Both the position numbers and the translations under genes were made by a program. 64,000 nt of DNA from an uncultured Bacilli bacterium (GTDB lineage: Bacteria > Bacillota_I > Bacilli_A > RF39 > UBA660): NCBI GenBank assembly GCA_934162425.1, contig CAKPIS010000001.1:124001-188000 (forward strand). The letters run 5' to 3'. Below the pieces are notes generated by a model. It saw nothing but the letters and a program-made list of their open reading frames with translations, did no database searches and was not told the DNA's origin. Below, piece by piece: positions 55,799 through 64,000 of this stretch (positions within the stretch are counted from its first letter, which is position 1; each line of letters starts with the position of its first letter).

Positions 55799-57067
55799 TT
55801 ACTCTTTAAATTCAAATATTAAGTCCATTATCTGAACCTTATCACCATACTTAGCTCCCATTTCTAAAAGCTTATCATCAATTCCCATGGCACGAAGTTT
55901 TCTTGCAAAACGAAGAGCTCCTTCATCAGTAAACTTAGTCATACGGAATAACTTTTCTATTTCTTTTCCTTTTATTACATAGATATCATTATCTCTTGTA
56001 ATTGTAAATGGTTGTTCTTTTTTAAATTTGTATAACACATGTGATTCAAATGAATCTTCATCAAATAATGGTTCTTCTTTTATTTTATCTAATTCATCAG
56101 CTATCTTGACTAATACTTTATCAATACCTTCACCCGTTAGGGCACTAATCTCATAAACTGGTAATTTATATTTAGCTTTAAATCTTTCTAAGTTTTCTAA
56201 AGCACCATCTAAATCCATCTTATTTGCTATTATAATCTGTGGCTTTAAAATAATTTTTTCATTAAAATCTTTAAGTTCTTTATTTATTACCTCATAATCA
56301 TCTAATGGATCTCTTCCTTCGCATCCCGACATATCTATGATATGTGCTATAACGCGAGTTCTTTCTATGTGTTTTAAAAACCTATCTCCAAGACCTTCAC
56401 CAAGTGATGCACCCTTTATTAAACCAGGCAAATCTGCTGCAACAAAACTTCTTCCATCAATTGTTTTTACAACTCCTAAATTAGGTACAAGCGTAGTAAA
56501 ATGATACTCTGCTATTTTAGGCTTAGAAGCTGATATTTTTGAAATAAGCGTTGATTTACCAACAGATGGCATTCCAACAAAACCTACGTCTGCAAGTAAT
56601 CTAAGTTCAACTTTTAGTGTTTTTTCTTCTCCTGGCTCACCATGTTCTGAAAAGTTTGGAGCTGGATTAGTTGCTGTTGCAAAAGCAGTATTACCACGAC
56701 CACCTCTACCACCACTAGCTACTATGCAGCTATCACCTTCACGTGTTAAGTCAGCAATTATTAGTCCAGTATCCAAATCCTTAACAGTAGTTCCAATAGG
56801 TACTTTAATAACAACATCTTCTGCACCACGACCATTTTTATTTTTACCAGACCCATTAGCACCCTTAGGTGCTTTAATTAACTTTTGATATCTTAAATCA
56901 AGAAGTGTTCTAAGTCCTAAATCTGTCTTAAATATAATGTTAGCACCCCTGCCACCATTACCACCAAATGGTCCTCCATCTGGAATATATTTTTCTCTTC
57001 TAAAAGCAGTGCAACCATCACCACCGTTTCCAGCTTTAACCTTTATTATAACCTCATCTACAAACAT
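55799..57067 (-). CDS. obgE: GTPase ObgE/CgtA
   Basis: 422 residues. Gly-rich Obg domain (1-158), GTPase with P-loop GMPSVGKSTL (about 165-175), DLPGLIKGAS and NKMDL, and a C-terminal OCT domain (about 345-422). It acts in 50S assembly and stress control. In some bacteria it interacts with SpoT, relevant to the rel gene at 3067. Confidence 0.97.
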   Translation of the reverse strand: MFVDEVIIKVKAGNGGDGCTAFRREKYIPDGGPFGGNGGRGANIIFKTDLGLRTLLDLRYQKLIKAPKGANGSGKNKNGRGAEDVVIKVPIGTTVKDLDTGLIIADLTREGDSCIVASGGRGGRGNTAFATATNPAPNFSEHGEPGEEKTLKVELRLLADVGFVGMPSVGKSTLISKISASKPKIAEYHFTTLVPNLGVVKTIDGRSFVAADLPGLIKGASLGEGLGDRFLKHIERTRVIAHIIDMSGCEGRDPLDDYEVINKELKDFNEKIILKPQIIIANKMDLDGALENLERFKAKYKLPVYEISALTGEGIDKVLVKIADELDKIKEEPLFDEDSFESHVLYKFKKEQPFTITRDNDIYVIKGKEIEKLFRMTKFTDEGALRFARKLRAMGIDDKLLEMGAKYGDKVQIMDLIFEFKE

Positions 57068-57079
57068 AATAATCCCCCT

Positions 57080-57514
57080 TTATCTATTTATTAATTTTAC
57101 TAAAGCTTTTTTAGCTTTAACAGGAATTCCTTTATTTTCATTTATCATCTTTCTTAATACTTTAATAAGTCTTTCTTTATCAAAATCACTAATTTTTCCT
57201 ACATTATTTACTATACTATCAGTAGTTACTCTTTCTATTCTATTAATATTACTATTTTCATCATAAAAATAAACATAAGAAAATCTACCACTGTTAAATA
57301 AGTATATTATATCTAAATTAATACCATCAAAAAACAATTTATCTCCAAACTCATATAATTCTTCTTTATTTTTAACTAAATCTAAATCACTATAAGCTAT
57401 CTTTGTATTTACATATTCTTCTTTTGATTTATAATTTTCATAATAACTTGTATCAATATCATAATATCTTTCTCTAGAATCACTTAATACAATACCATAA
57501 CTTTTATTTTTCAT
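57080..57514 (-). CDS. Hypothetical protein between obgE and trmB
   Basis: 144 residues, mixed alpha/beta look (IAYSDLDLVKNKEELYEFGD, YVYFYDENSNINRIERVTT). No membrane segment. Not recognised. It starts three bases after trmB and 12 bases before obgE, in the same transcription unit. Confidence 0.65.
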   Translation of the reverse strand: MKNKSYGIVLSDSRERYYDIDTSYYENYKSKEEYVNTKIAYSDLDLVKNKEELYEFGDKLFFDGINLDIIYLFNSGRFSYVYFYDENSNINRIERVTTDSIVNNVGKISDFDKERLIKVLRKMINENKGIPVKAKKALVKLINR

Positions 57515-57517
57515 ATT

Positions 57518-58156
57518 TTAACCCTTAAAAGAAGCTTCTAGATAATATATAGGTCTTCTTTCTTTAAAATATTGTTTTTCAAAATCAGTCATAACATTAT
57601 CTATTCTTCTTTCATCATTATGTAAATCTAAACTCACCTTATCAAATATGTACCAGTAATCACTTAAACTTTCTAGAGCTGATGCAAATAATATTTTATT
57701 GTCAGTTTTTAATATTATGTGTTTATTTTTCTTAAAAATTCTATCATATAATTTTAAATAATTAACATGAGTAAATCTTTTATTTGCATCATGTCTTTTT
57801 GGCCATGGCTCTGAAAATGTTAAATAAATAGTATTTATTTCCTTTCCAAAAAAGTTTACTATATCATCTGCACTTGCACAAATTATTTTTAAGTTATTAA
57901 TCTTTTGACTACCTATTGTTTTAACAGCATATGCTGTTTGATTTTTATCTAATTCTAAACCTATATAATTAATTTTAGGATTTTTCTTTGCCATTTCTAT
58001 AATAAAACTACCACGTCCCATACCAAGTTCCAAATTAATAGGATTATTGTTAGCAAATAAAGTATTCCATTTATTTTTATATTCACTAGGATTTTTTACT
58101 AAATATGTACTATTTTTTAAAATTTCATCTGCATCTTTTACAATATTATAACGCAT
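57518..58156 (-). CDS. trmB: tRNA (guanine-N7-)-methyltransferase
   Basis: 212 residues. SAM motif LELGMGRGSFIIEMAKKNP, then TIYLTFSEPWPKRHDANKRF, both TrmB hallmarks. It methylates G46 of tRNA. GAGGTG lies upstream. Confidence 0.95.
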   Translation of the reverse strand: MRYNIVKDADEILKNSTYLVKNPSEYKNKWNTLFANNNPINLELGMGRGSFIIEMAKKNPKINYIGLELDKNQTAYAVKTIGSQKINNLKIICASADDIVNFFGKEINTIYLTFSEPWPKRHDANKRFTHVNYLKLYDRIFKKNKHIILKTDNKILFASALESLSDYWYIFDKVSLDLHNDERRIDNVMTDFEKQYFKERRPIYYLEASFKG

Positions 58157-58213
58157 AATAAATCACCTCTAACTAATTTTACCATATAAAATAAAATAAT
58201 AAAATATATTAAT

Positions 58214-58242
58214 TTAAAAAGTATGAAATTTAATTCATACTC
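58214..58242 (-). terminator. Terminator of WG-repeat gene 1
   Basis: AGTATGAA/TTCATACT hairpin starting inside the coding end (codons for SMN and stop), followed by a T-run. The same element follows each WG gene. Confidence 0.85.
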
Positions 58243-59753
58243 TTTTTATAACAATTATTAAGTTCTTTTTCTACATCATCTTTATAAGAATTATTTATTT
58301 TTAAGATATCTTTTTCATATTGCTTTTTTAATAACTCAAAAATATTATTAACTTCATTGTCTTCTTCATTCTTCATTTGACTTCTTTTTTCAATATATAA
58401 ACTTATAGCATTTAAAAATTCATCTGCTTTACTTTCATCAGAAAACTGCAATTTTATTGTTTTATCTTGTAAATCTACCAATACTTCATATGTAGGATTT
58501 TTAAGATCTATAATATAACAATTATCGTCTTTTTGAACAAATACAATTCCTTCTCCGAAGGTAAATAATGCATCATAAACCGGTTTTACTACTTCTTTTC
58601 CTTCTTTATCTATAAGGCCATATTTATCATATTTTTTAACTTCAGCTAAACCATTAGAGAAATTATCTACATCATCATAAATTGGTTTTATTACTTCTTC
58701 TCCTTTTTTATTTATATAGCCCCACTTATCATTCTTTCGTACACAAGCTAAACCTTCCTCGAATTTTGAAGAAAGGCTATCATAAATTGGTTTTACTACT
58801 TCTTTTCCTTCTTTGTTTATAAAACCATATTTACCATTTTTCCTAACATAAGCTAATCCTTCTTCAAAATTTGAAGAAATATCACCATAAATTAGTCTTA
58901 CTACCTCTTTTCCTTCTTTATTTATAAGACCCCACTTATCATTTTTCTTAACACTGGCCAAGCCTTCAGAAAAACTGTTAACCGAGTCATAAACTGGTTC
59001 TACCACCGCTTCTCCTTTTTTATTTATAAAACCCCACTTACCATTTTTCTTAACACAAGCTAAATCTTCTTTAAAATTTTTAGCCCAATCATAAATTGGT
59101 TTTATGACTTCTTTTCCTTCTTTGTTTATAAAGCCATACTTACCATCTTTTTCTATGCGTGCTAATCCTTTACAAAAATCACTAGCACAATCATAAACCG
59201 GTTCTACTACCTCTTCTCCATTTTTATCTATAAAGCCCCAGTAACCATCCTCTTTCACGCTAGCTATACCCTCGGAGAAGCTATGAATGCAATCATAAAC
59301 TGGTTTTACTATTTTATTTCCTTCTTTATTTATGACGCCATACTTATTATCTTTAGTAACTATTGCTAAATCCTCAGAGAAGTCATAGGCCCAATCATAA
59401 ATTGGTTTTATTACTTCTTTTCCTTCTTTATTTATGAAACCCAATTTACGATTTCTTCCTACTATTTCTAAACCCTCAGAAAAACAAGAGACATAATCAT
59501 AAATTGGTGCTACTACTTCTTTTCCTTCCTTATTTATAAAACCCCACTTACCATTCTTTTGTACACTAGCTAATCCTTCATAAAAGTAGCAAACATTATC
59601 ATAAATTGGTTTTATTACTTCTTCTCCTTCTTTATTTATAAAACCATATTTGCCATCTTTTTGAACACACGCCAAAGACTCACTAAAATCCATAATTTTA
59701 TCATAATTATTTAGTATTTTTTTACCAGTACGTTTTTTAACAGTTATTTCCAT
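58230..59753 (-). CDS. WG-repeat protein 1 (11 repeats)
   Basis: 507 residues, ATG at 59753. An N-terminal cap (EITVKKRTGKKILNNYDKIM) is followed by 11 WG repeats of 34 residues (K-W/Y-G-F-I-N-K-E-G-K-E-V-V-K-P-I-Y-D), about residues 35-410, and a C-terminal module of about 95 residues: ending NPTYEVLVDLQDKTIKLQF and a long coiled coil (NNIFELLKKQYEKDILKIN). No signal peptide, so probably cytoplasmic. WG repeats probably build a beta-propeller or solenoid binding surface. It is the first in a series of near-identical genes. Confidence 0.93.
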   Translation of the reverse strand: MEITVKKRTGKKILNNYDKIMDFSESLACVQKDGKYGFINKEGEEVIKPIYDNVCYFYEGLASVQKNGKWGFINKEGKEVVAPIYDYVSCFSEGLEIVGRNRKLGFINKEGKEVIKPIYDWAYDFSEDLAIVTKDNKYGVINKEGNKIVKPVYDCIHSFSEGIASVKEDGYWGFIDKNGEEVVEPVYDCASDFCKGLARIEKDGKYGFINKEGKEVIKPIYDWAKNFKEDLACVKKNGKWGFINKKGEAVVEPVYDSVNSFSEGLASVKKNDKWGLINKEGKEVVRLIYGDISSNFEEGLAYVRKNGKYGFINKEGKEVVKPIYDSLSSKFEEGLACVRKNDKWGYINKKGEEVIKPIYDDVDNFSNGLAEVKKYDKYGLIDKEGKEVVKPVYDALFTFGEGIVFVQKDDNCYIIDLKNPTYEVLVDLQDKTIKLQFSDESKADEFLNAISLYIEKRSQMKNEEDNEVNNIFELLKKQYEKDILKINNSYKDDVEKELNNCYKKSMN

Positions 59754-59780
59754 AATGTTCTCCTTTATATTTATATAATT

Positions 59781-59808
59781 ATTATATTTATATGTAAATA
59801 TTTGTCAA
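59781..59808 (-). promoter_or_regulatory. Promoter of WG-repeat gene 1
   Basis: TTGACA (59808-59803), 16-base spacer, TATAAT (59786-59781) on the minus strand; the same promoter is repeated before the other WG genes. Confidence 0.85.
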
Positions 59809-59829
59809 CTTACACAATAATATACAAAT

Positions 59830-59857
59830 TAAAAAGTATGAAATTTAATTCATACTC
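59830..59857 (-). terminator. Terminator of WG-repeat gene 2
   Basis: Same AGTATGAA/TTCATACT hairpin overlapping the stop codon. Confidence 0.85.
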
Positions 59858-61566
59858 TTTTTATAACAAGCATTAAATTCTTTTTCTACATCATCTTTAT
59901 AAGAATTATTTATTTCTAAGATATCTTTTTCATATTGTTTTTTTAATAACTCAAAAATATTATTAACTTCGTTTTCTTTCTCATTCTTTATTTGACTTCT
60001 TTTTTCAATATATGAACTTATAGCATTTAAAAATTCATCTGCTTTACTTTCATCAGAAAACTGTTTTTTTATTGCTTTATCTTGTAAATCTATCAATACT
60101 TCATATGTAGGATTTTTAAGATCTATAATATACCAATTATCATCTTTTTGAACAAATACAATTTCATCATCAAAGTTAGATACTGCATCACAAATTGGTT
60201 TTACTACTTCTTCTCCTGTTTTGTTTATAAGACCCCACTTACCATTTTTCATAACTTTTACTAATCCTCCAGAAAAATCATCAGCCCAATCATAAACAAG
60301 ATTTATTACTTCTTTTCCTTTTTTATTTACGAAACCATACTTATCATCTTTTTGAACAAGAACTAAACCTTTAAAAAAGAAAGAAACAACATCATAAACT
60401 GGTTTTAATATTTCTTTTCCCTTTTTATTTATATAACCACACTTACCACCTTTTTCAATGCGTGCTAATCCGTTATAAAAATAATCAACATAATCATAAA
60501 TTGGTCTTACTATTCTCTTGCCTTCTTTATTTATAAGTCCCCATTTGTCATCTTTTCTAACTCTAGCTAATCCTTCAGAAAAATCATCGACCTCATCATA
60601 AATTGGTTTTACTACTTCTTTTCCTTCTTTATTTATAAATCCCCACTTACCATCTTTTCTAACTCTAGCTAATCCTTCAGAAAAGTAGCAAGCATTATCA
60701 TAAATTGGTTTTACTATTTCTTTTCCTTCTTTATTTATGAACACATGCTTCCAACCTTTCATAACCCAGGCTAAATCTTCTCTAAAACTTGAAGCAGCAT
60801 CATAAACTAGTTTTATTATTTCTTTTCCTTCTTTATTTATAAAACCATACTTACCATTTTTTCTAACATAAGCTAATCCTTCAGAAAAGTTTCCAACCCA
60901 ATCATAAATTGGTTTTATTACTTCTTCTCCTTCTTTATTTACAAAGCCCCACTTGCCATTTTTTCTAACTCCAGCCAGTCCTTTAGAAAAGTAGAAGGCA
61001 GCATCGTAAACTGGTTTTATTACCTCTTTTCCTTTTTTATTTACGAAACCATACTTATCATCTTTTTTAACACGAACTAACCCTTCAAAAAAATCATCGA
61101 CTTCATCATAAATTGGTTTTACTACCTCTTCACCCTTTTTATTTATATAGCCCCACTTATCATCTTTTTTAACACGAACTAACCCTTCAAAGAAATCATC
61201 GACTCCATCATAAATTGGTTTTACTACTTCTTTTCCTTCTTTATTTATAAAACCATATTTATTATTTTTTTCAACCAAAGCCAATTCTTCAGAAAAGTCA
61301 TAAGCAAAGTCATAAATTGATTTTATTACTTCTTTTCCGTCTTTGTTTATAAAACCAAACTTACCATTTCTTTTAATTCTAGCTAATCCTTCTTTAAAGC
61401 TATCAGCAAAGTCATAAATGAGTTTTATTACTTCTTCTCCTTCTTTGTTTATAAAACCATATTTGTCATCTTTTCGAACACACGCCAAAGACTCACTAAA
61501 ATCCATAATTTTATCATAGTTATTTGATATTTTTTTACCAGTACATTTTTTAACAGTTATATCCAT
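59845..61566 (-). CDS. WG-repeat protein 2 (13 repeats)
   Basis: 573 residues, start MDITVKKCTGKKIS. The same three-part layout as gene 1 with 13 repeats of 34 residues. One repeat (the eighth) has degraded WG to HV (KHVFINKEGKE). The C-terminal module is nearly identical to gene 1 (NPTYEVLIDLQDKAIKKQF; coiled coil ending CYKKSMN). High similarity in intergenic DNA implies recent whole-cassette duplication. Confidence 0.93.
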   Translation of the reverse strand: MDITVKKCTGKKISNNYDKIMDFSESLACVRKDDKYGFINKEGEEVIKLIYDFADSFKEGLARIKRNGKFGFINKDGKEVIKSIYDFAYDFSEELALVEKNNKYGFINKEGKEVVKPIYDGVDDFFEGLVRVKKDDKWGYINKKGEEVVKPIYDEVDDFFEGLVRVKKDDKYGFVNKKGKEVIKPVYDAAFYFSKGLAGVRKNGKWGFVNKEGEEVIKPIYDWVGNFSEGLAYVRKNGKYGFINKEGKEIIKLVYDAASSFREDLAWVMKGWKHVFINKEGKEIVKPIYDNACYFSEGLARVRKDGKWGFINKEGKEVVKPIYDEVDDFSEGLARVRKDDKWGLINKEGKRIVRPIYDYVDYFYNGLARIEKGGKCGYINKKGKEILKPVYDVVSFFFKGLVLVQKDDKYGFVNKKGKEVINLVYDWADDFSGGLVKVMKNGKWGLINKTGEEVVKPICDAVSNFDDEIVFVQKDDNWYIIDLKNPTYEVLIDLQDKAIKKQFSDESKADEFLNAISSYIEKRSQIKNEKENEVNNIFELLKKQYEKDILEINNSYKDDVEKEFNACYKKSMN

Positions 61567-61593
61567 AACATTCTCCTTCTACATAATATAATT

Positions 61594-61621
61594 ATTATAT
61601 TTATATGTAAATATTTGTCAA
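61594..61621 (-). promoter_or_regulatory. Promoter of WG-repeat gene 2
   Basis: TTGACA (61621-61616), 16-base spacer, TATAAT (61599-61594) on the minus strand. Confidence 0.85.
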
Positions 61622-61642
61622 CTTACACAATAATATACAAAT

Positions 61643-61670
61643 TAAAAAGTATGAAATTTAATTCATACTC
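61643..61670 (-). terminator. Terminator of WG-repeat gene 3
   Basis: Same hairpin as in genes 1 and 2, overlapping the stop codon. Confidence 0.85.
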
Positions 61671-63112
61671 TTTTTATAACAATTATTAAACTCTTTTTCT
61701 ACATCATCTTTATAAGAATTATTTATTTTTAAGATATCTTTTTCATATTGCTTTTTTAATAACTCAAAAATATTATTAACTTTGTTTTCTTCCTCATTCT
61801 TTATTTCATTTCTTTTTTTAATGTATGAACTTATAGTATTTAAAAATTCATCTGCTTTGTTTTCATCAGAAAACTGCAATTTTATTGTTTTATCTTGTAA
61901 ATCTACCAATACTTCATATGTAGGATTATTAAGATTTGCAACATACCAACTATCATCTTTTCGAACAAATACAATGCCATCACCCATGTTAGACACGAGA
62001 TCATAAACTGGCTTTATCACTTCTTTTCCTTCTTTGTCTATAAGGCCGAACTTTCCATCTTTTTCAACACAAGCTAACCCATCAAAGAAAAAATAAATCC
62101 AACTATAAATTGGCCTTACTACTTCTTCTCCTTCTTTATTTATAAGACCAAACTTACCACCTTTTTTAACTTCAGTTAAGCCTTCTTTAAAACTACCAAC
62201 CGGCCAATAAACTGGTTTTATTAATTTTTTTCCTTCTTTATTTATAAAGCCATATTTGCCTTTTTTCATAACATTAGCTAAACCTTCAGAAAAGTCATAA
62301 GCAAAGTCATAAATTGGTTTTATTACTTTTTTTCCTTCTTTATTTATAAAACCATACTTACCCTTTTTTTCAACACGTGCTAAGCCTTCAGAAAAGTTTC
62401 CAACATCATCATAAACTGGTTTTACTACTTCTTCTCCATCTTTATTTATAAAACCATACTTATAATCTTTTTTAATTTTAGCTAAGCCTTCAGAAAAGTT
62501 ATCTGCCCAATGATAAACTGGTTTGATTACCACTTCTCCTTCTTTGTTTATAAAGCCATGCTTAGGTTCCCAATAATCGTCTTCCACAACACGTGCTAAT
62601 CCTTCAGAAAAGTTTCCAACATCATCATAAACTGGTTTTACTACTTCTTCTCCATCTTTATTTATAAAACCATACTTATAATCTTTTTTAATTTTAGCTA
62701 AGCCTTCAGAAAAATCATAAGCAGAGTCATAAATTGGTTCTACTATTTCTTCTCCTTCTTTGTTTATAAAACCATACTTATCATCTTTTTTAATACGAGC
62801 TAAGCCTTCAGAAAAATCATATGCAAAGTCATAAATTGGTTCTACTATTTCTTCTCCCTCTTTATTTATAAAACCATACTTATCATTATCTATAAAACCC
62901 CACTTACCATTTTTCTTAACACGTGCTAAGCCTTCTTTGAAATTTGAAGCGCCATCATAAATTCGTTTTATTACTTCTTTTCCTTCTTTGTTTATAAAAC
63001 CATACTTACCATCTCTTACAACACATGCCAAAGACTCGCTAGAATCTAAAATATAATCATAATTATTTAACAATTTCTTACCAATTATTTGTTTTCTAAC
63101 TGTTATTTTCAT
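61658..63112 (-). CDS. WG-repeat protein 3 (10 repeats plus a truncated one)
   Basis: 484 residues from the ATG at 63112 (AAGGAG upstream), giving MKITVRKQIIGKKL like its paralogues; the earlier start at 63130 is rejected. Ten full repeats plus one cut to eight residues (KWGFIDND) after the first repeat. Two repeat blocks share 113 identical bases (62385-62497 and 62601-62713). The C-terminal module matches genes 1 and 2. Confidence 0.93.
   Translation of the reverse strand: MKITVRKQIIGKKLLNNYDYILDSSESLACVVRDGKYGFINKEGKEVIKRIYDGASNFKEGLARVKKNGKWGFIDNDKYGFINKEGEEIVEPIYDFAYDFSEGLARIKKDDKYGFINKEGEEIVEPIYDSAYDFSEGLAKIKKDYKYGFINKDGEEVVKPVYDDVGNFSEGLARVVEDDYWEPKHGFINKEGEVVIKPVYHWADNFSEGLAKIKKDYKYGFINKDGEEVVKPVYDDVGNFSEGLARVEKKGKYGFINKEGKKVIKPIYDFAYDFSEGLANVMKKGKYGFINKEGKKLIKPVYWPVGSFKEGLTEVKKGGKFGLINKEGEEVVRPIYSWIYFFFDGLACVEKDGKFGLIDKEGKEVIKPVYDLVSNMGDGIVFVRKDDSWYVANLNNPTYEVLVDLQDKTIKLQFSDENKADEFLNTISSYIKKRNEIKNEEENKVNNIFELLKKQYEKDILKINNSYKDDVEKEFNNCYKKSMN
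62385..62713. repeat. Exact 113-bp duplication inside WG gene 3
   Basis: Positions 62385-62497 and 62601-62713 are identical, 216 bases apart, that is two 102-base units plus a 12-base insertion. Evidence for recent internal copying. Confidence 0.85.
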
Positions 63113-63139
63113 TATATTCTCCTTCTTCATAATATAATT

Positions 63140-63167
63140 ATTATATTTATATGTAAATATTTGTCAA
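63140..63167 (-). promoter_or_regulatory. Promoter of WG-repeat gene 3
   Basis: TTGACA (63167-63162), 16-base spacer, TATAAT (63145-63140) on the minus strand. Confidence 0.85.
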
Positions 63168-63188
63168 TATACGAGTTAATATACAAAT

Positions 63189-63216
63189 TAAAAAGTATGA
63201 AAATTAATTCATATTC
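63189..63216 (-). terminator. Terminator of WG-repeat gene 4
   Basis: A slightly divergent version of the shared hairpin (AGTATGAA with TTCATATT) overlapping the stop codon. Confidence 0.7.
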
Positions 63217-64000
63217 TTTTTATAACAATTATTAAATTCTTTTTCTATATTATCCATATAATGATTATTTATTTCTAATAGATCTTCCTCATATTGTTTT
63301 TCAAGTGCCATAAAAACCTCAGTAAGTTCATCTTCTTCTTTATCTTTTCTTTTTATTTGTTTATCAATATAAACTTTAATATAATCTTTAAATTCATCCG
63401 CTTCATTTTCATTAGAAAACTGTCTTTTTATTATTCTATCTTGTGAATCTACTGATACCTCATATGTAGGAATATTAAGATCTACAATGTACAAACTATT
63501 ATTTTTTTTAACTATTGCTATTTTTTCATCATAGACAATGTCATTATAAATTGGTTTTACTACTTCTTTTCCTTCTTTATTTACAAGACCATACTTACCA
63601 ATTTTTTGAACACGAGCTAATCCATATTGAAAATCACAAACATCATCATAAATTGGTTTTATTACTTCTTTTCCTTCTTTATTTACAAGACCATACTTAC
63701 CAATTTTTTGAACACGAGCTAATCCATATTGAAAATCACAAACATCATCATAAATTGGTTTTATTACTTCTTCTCCATCTTTATTTATAAAGCCCCACTT
63801 ATCATTTATTTCAACGCTAGCTAAACCTTCTTCAAAGTCATAGATATAGTCATAAATTGGTTTTACTACTTCTTCTCCTTTTTTATTTATAAGTCCACAC
63901 TTATCATTTTTCTTAACTCTTGCTAAGCCTTCAGAAAAGTTTCCAACAAGATCATAAATTGGTTTTATTACTTCTTCTCCATCTTTATTTATAAAGCCCC
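63204..64000 (-). CDS. WG-repeat protein 4 (5' end outside window)
   Basis: Open to the window edge, 265 whole codons seen; the start is missing. The visible part has five repeats, the last two degenerate or exact copies (DDVCDFQYGLARVQKIGKYG twice), then a C-terminal module that is the most divergent of the four (NIPTYEVSVDSQDRIIKRQF; ends CYKKNMN). An internal TTG at 63494 could be mistaken for a start, but the frame continues upstream with clear WG repeats. Confidence 0.92.
   Translation of the reverse strand, partial: GFINKDGEEVIKPIYDLVGNFSEGLARVKKNDKCGLINKKGEEVVKPIYDYIYDFEEGLASVEINDKWGFINKDGEEVIKPIYDDVCDFQYGLARVQKIGKYGLVNKEGKEVIKPIYDDVCDFQYGLARVQKIGKYGLVNKEGKEVVKPIYNDIVYDEKIAIVKKNNSLYIVDLNIPTYEVSVDSQDRIIKRQFSNENEADEFKDYIKVYIDKQIKRKDKEEDELTEVFMALEKQYEEDLLEINNHYMDNIEKEFNNCYKKNMN
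63561..63764. repeat. Perfect 102-bp tandem duplication
   Basis: Positions 63561-63662 and 63663-63764 are identical: one whole 34-codon WG repeat duplicated without any base change, in frame. Confidence 0.95.

Noticed and set aside
63204..63494. A separate short gene starting with TTG at 63494
   Set aside because: The same frame continues upstream with WG repeats to the window edge, so it is the C-terminal end of a longer gene.
58230..64000. Regular 102-base periodicity that could suggest a CRISPR array or satellite DNA
   Set aside because: The period encodes 34-residue WG repeats in one open frame with codon-level variation; there are no conserved repeats with unique spacers.

Overview
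The window is a very AT-rich bacterial chromosome segment with strong Shine-Dalgarno sites, sigma-A type promoters (TTGACA/TATAAT) and many short intrinsic terminators. Gene content and order point to a low-GC Firmicute, probably an uncultivated gut Bacilli lineage (RF39/Erysipelotrichia-like). The Firmicutes blocks ruvA-ruvB-queA-tgt and rimM-trmD-rplS-rbgA-rnhB-topA are recognisable. A SigE/SigK-like sigma factor and a SpoVB-like flippase suggest a sporulation heritage. Taxonomy is inferred from gene order and composition only. Full-length housekeeping genes encode Trp with TGG, so I used the standard bacterial code.

Layout. 1-7.5 kb (minus): DUF2207 and LemA membrane proteins, an AI-2E-family transporter, dtd, a long RSH (p)ppGpp enzyme and fused secDF. 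7.5-20 kb: SpoVB-like flippase (+), sporulation-type sigma factor, membrane-anchored acidic proteins, pssA-psd (phosphatidylethanolamine synthesis), lysS, YetF-like and YrzE-like membrane proteins, tgt, queA, ruvB, ruvA. 20-28 kb is accessory: unknown membrane proteins, tmk, an RsgI-like surface protein, a frameshifted unknown gene, a possible tRNA-derived att scar, an AraC regulator with an ABC exporter, and tRNA-Thr. 28-36.8 kb: zinc-type CzrA/CadC regulator with a P-type ATPase, a five-gene operon (GH25 lipoprotein, patatin, pentapeptide protein, HD hydrolase, small basic protein), tRNA-Arg and two small membrane proteins. 36.8-53.3 kb: topA, rnhB, rbgA, a gene graveyard (broken rhuM and others), NUDIX-ASCH fusion, lepB, rplS, trmD with a novel tail, rimM, an rRNA methylase, a YgjP-like protease, a decayed DUF11 surface protein and hemW. 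53.3-58.2 kb: lepA, yigZ, obgE, trmB. 58.2-64 kb: four tandem paralogous WG-repeat genes, each with its own promoter and terminator; the last runs off the window.

How it works together. Most of the window is translation and RNA maturation (lysS, tgt, queA, dtd, trmD, trmB, rimM, rplS, rbgA, lepA, obgE), protein export (secDF, lepB) and DNA processing (topA, rnhB, ruvAB). Unrecognised genes sit inside these conserved operons. The points most worth a second look are the WG-repeat cassette array, the RSH protein with a destroyed hydrolase ED motif, the TrmD tail and its unknown neighbours, an RsgI-like protein lacking its anti-sigma domain, probable AUA/AUU start codons, and the rhuM gene interrupted by about 0.85 kb.
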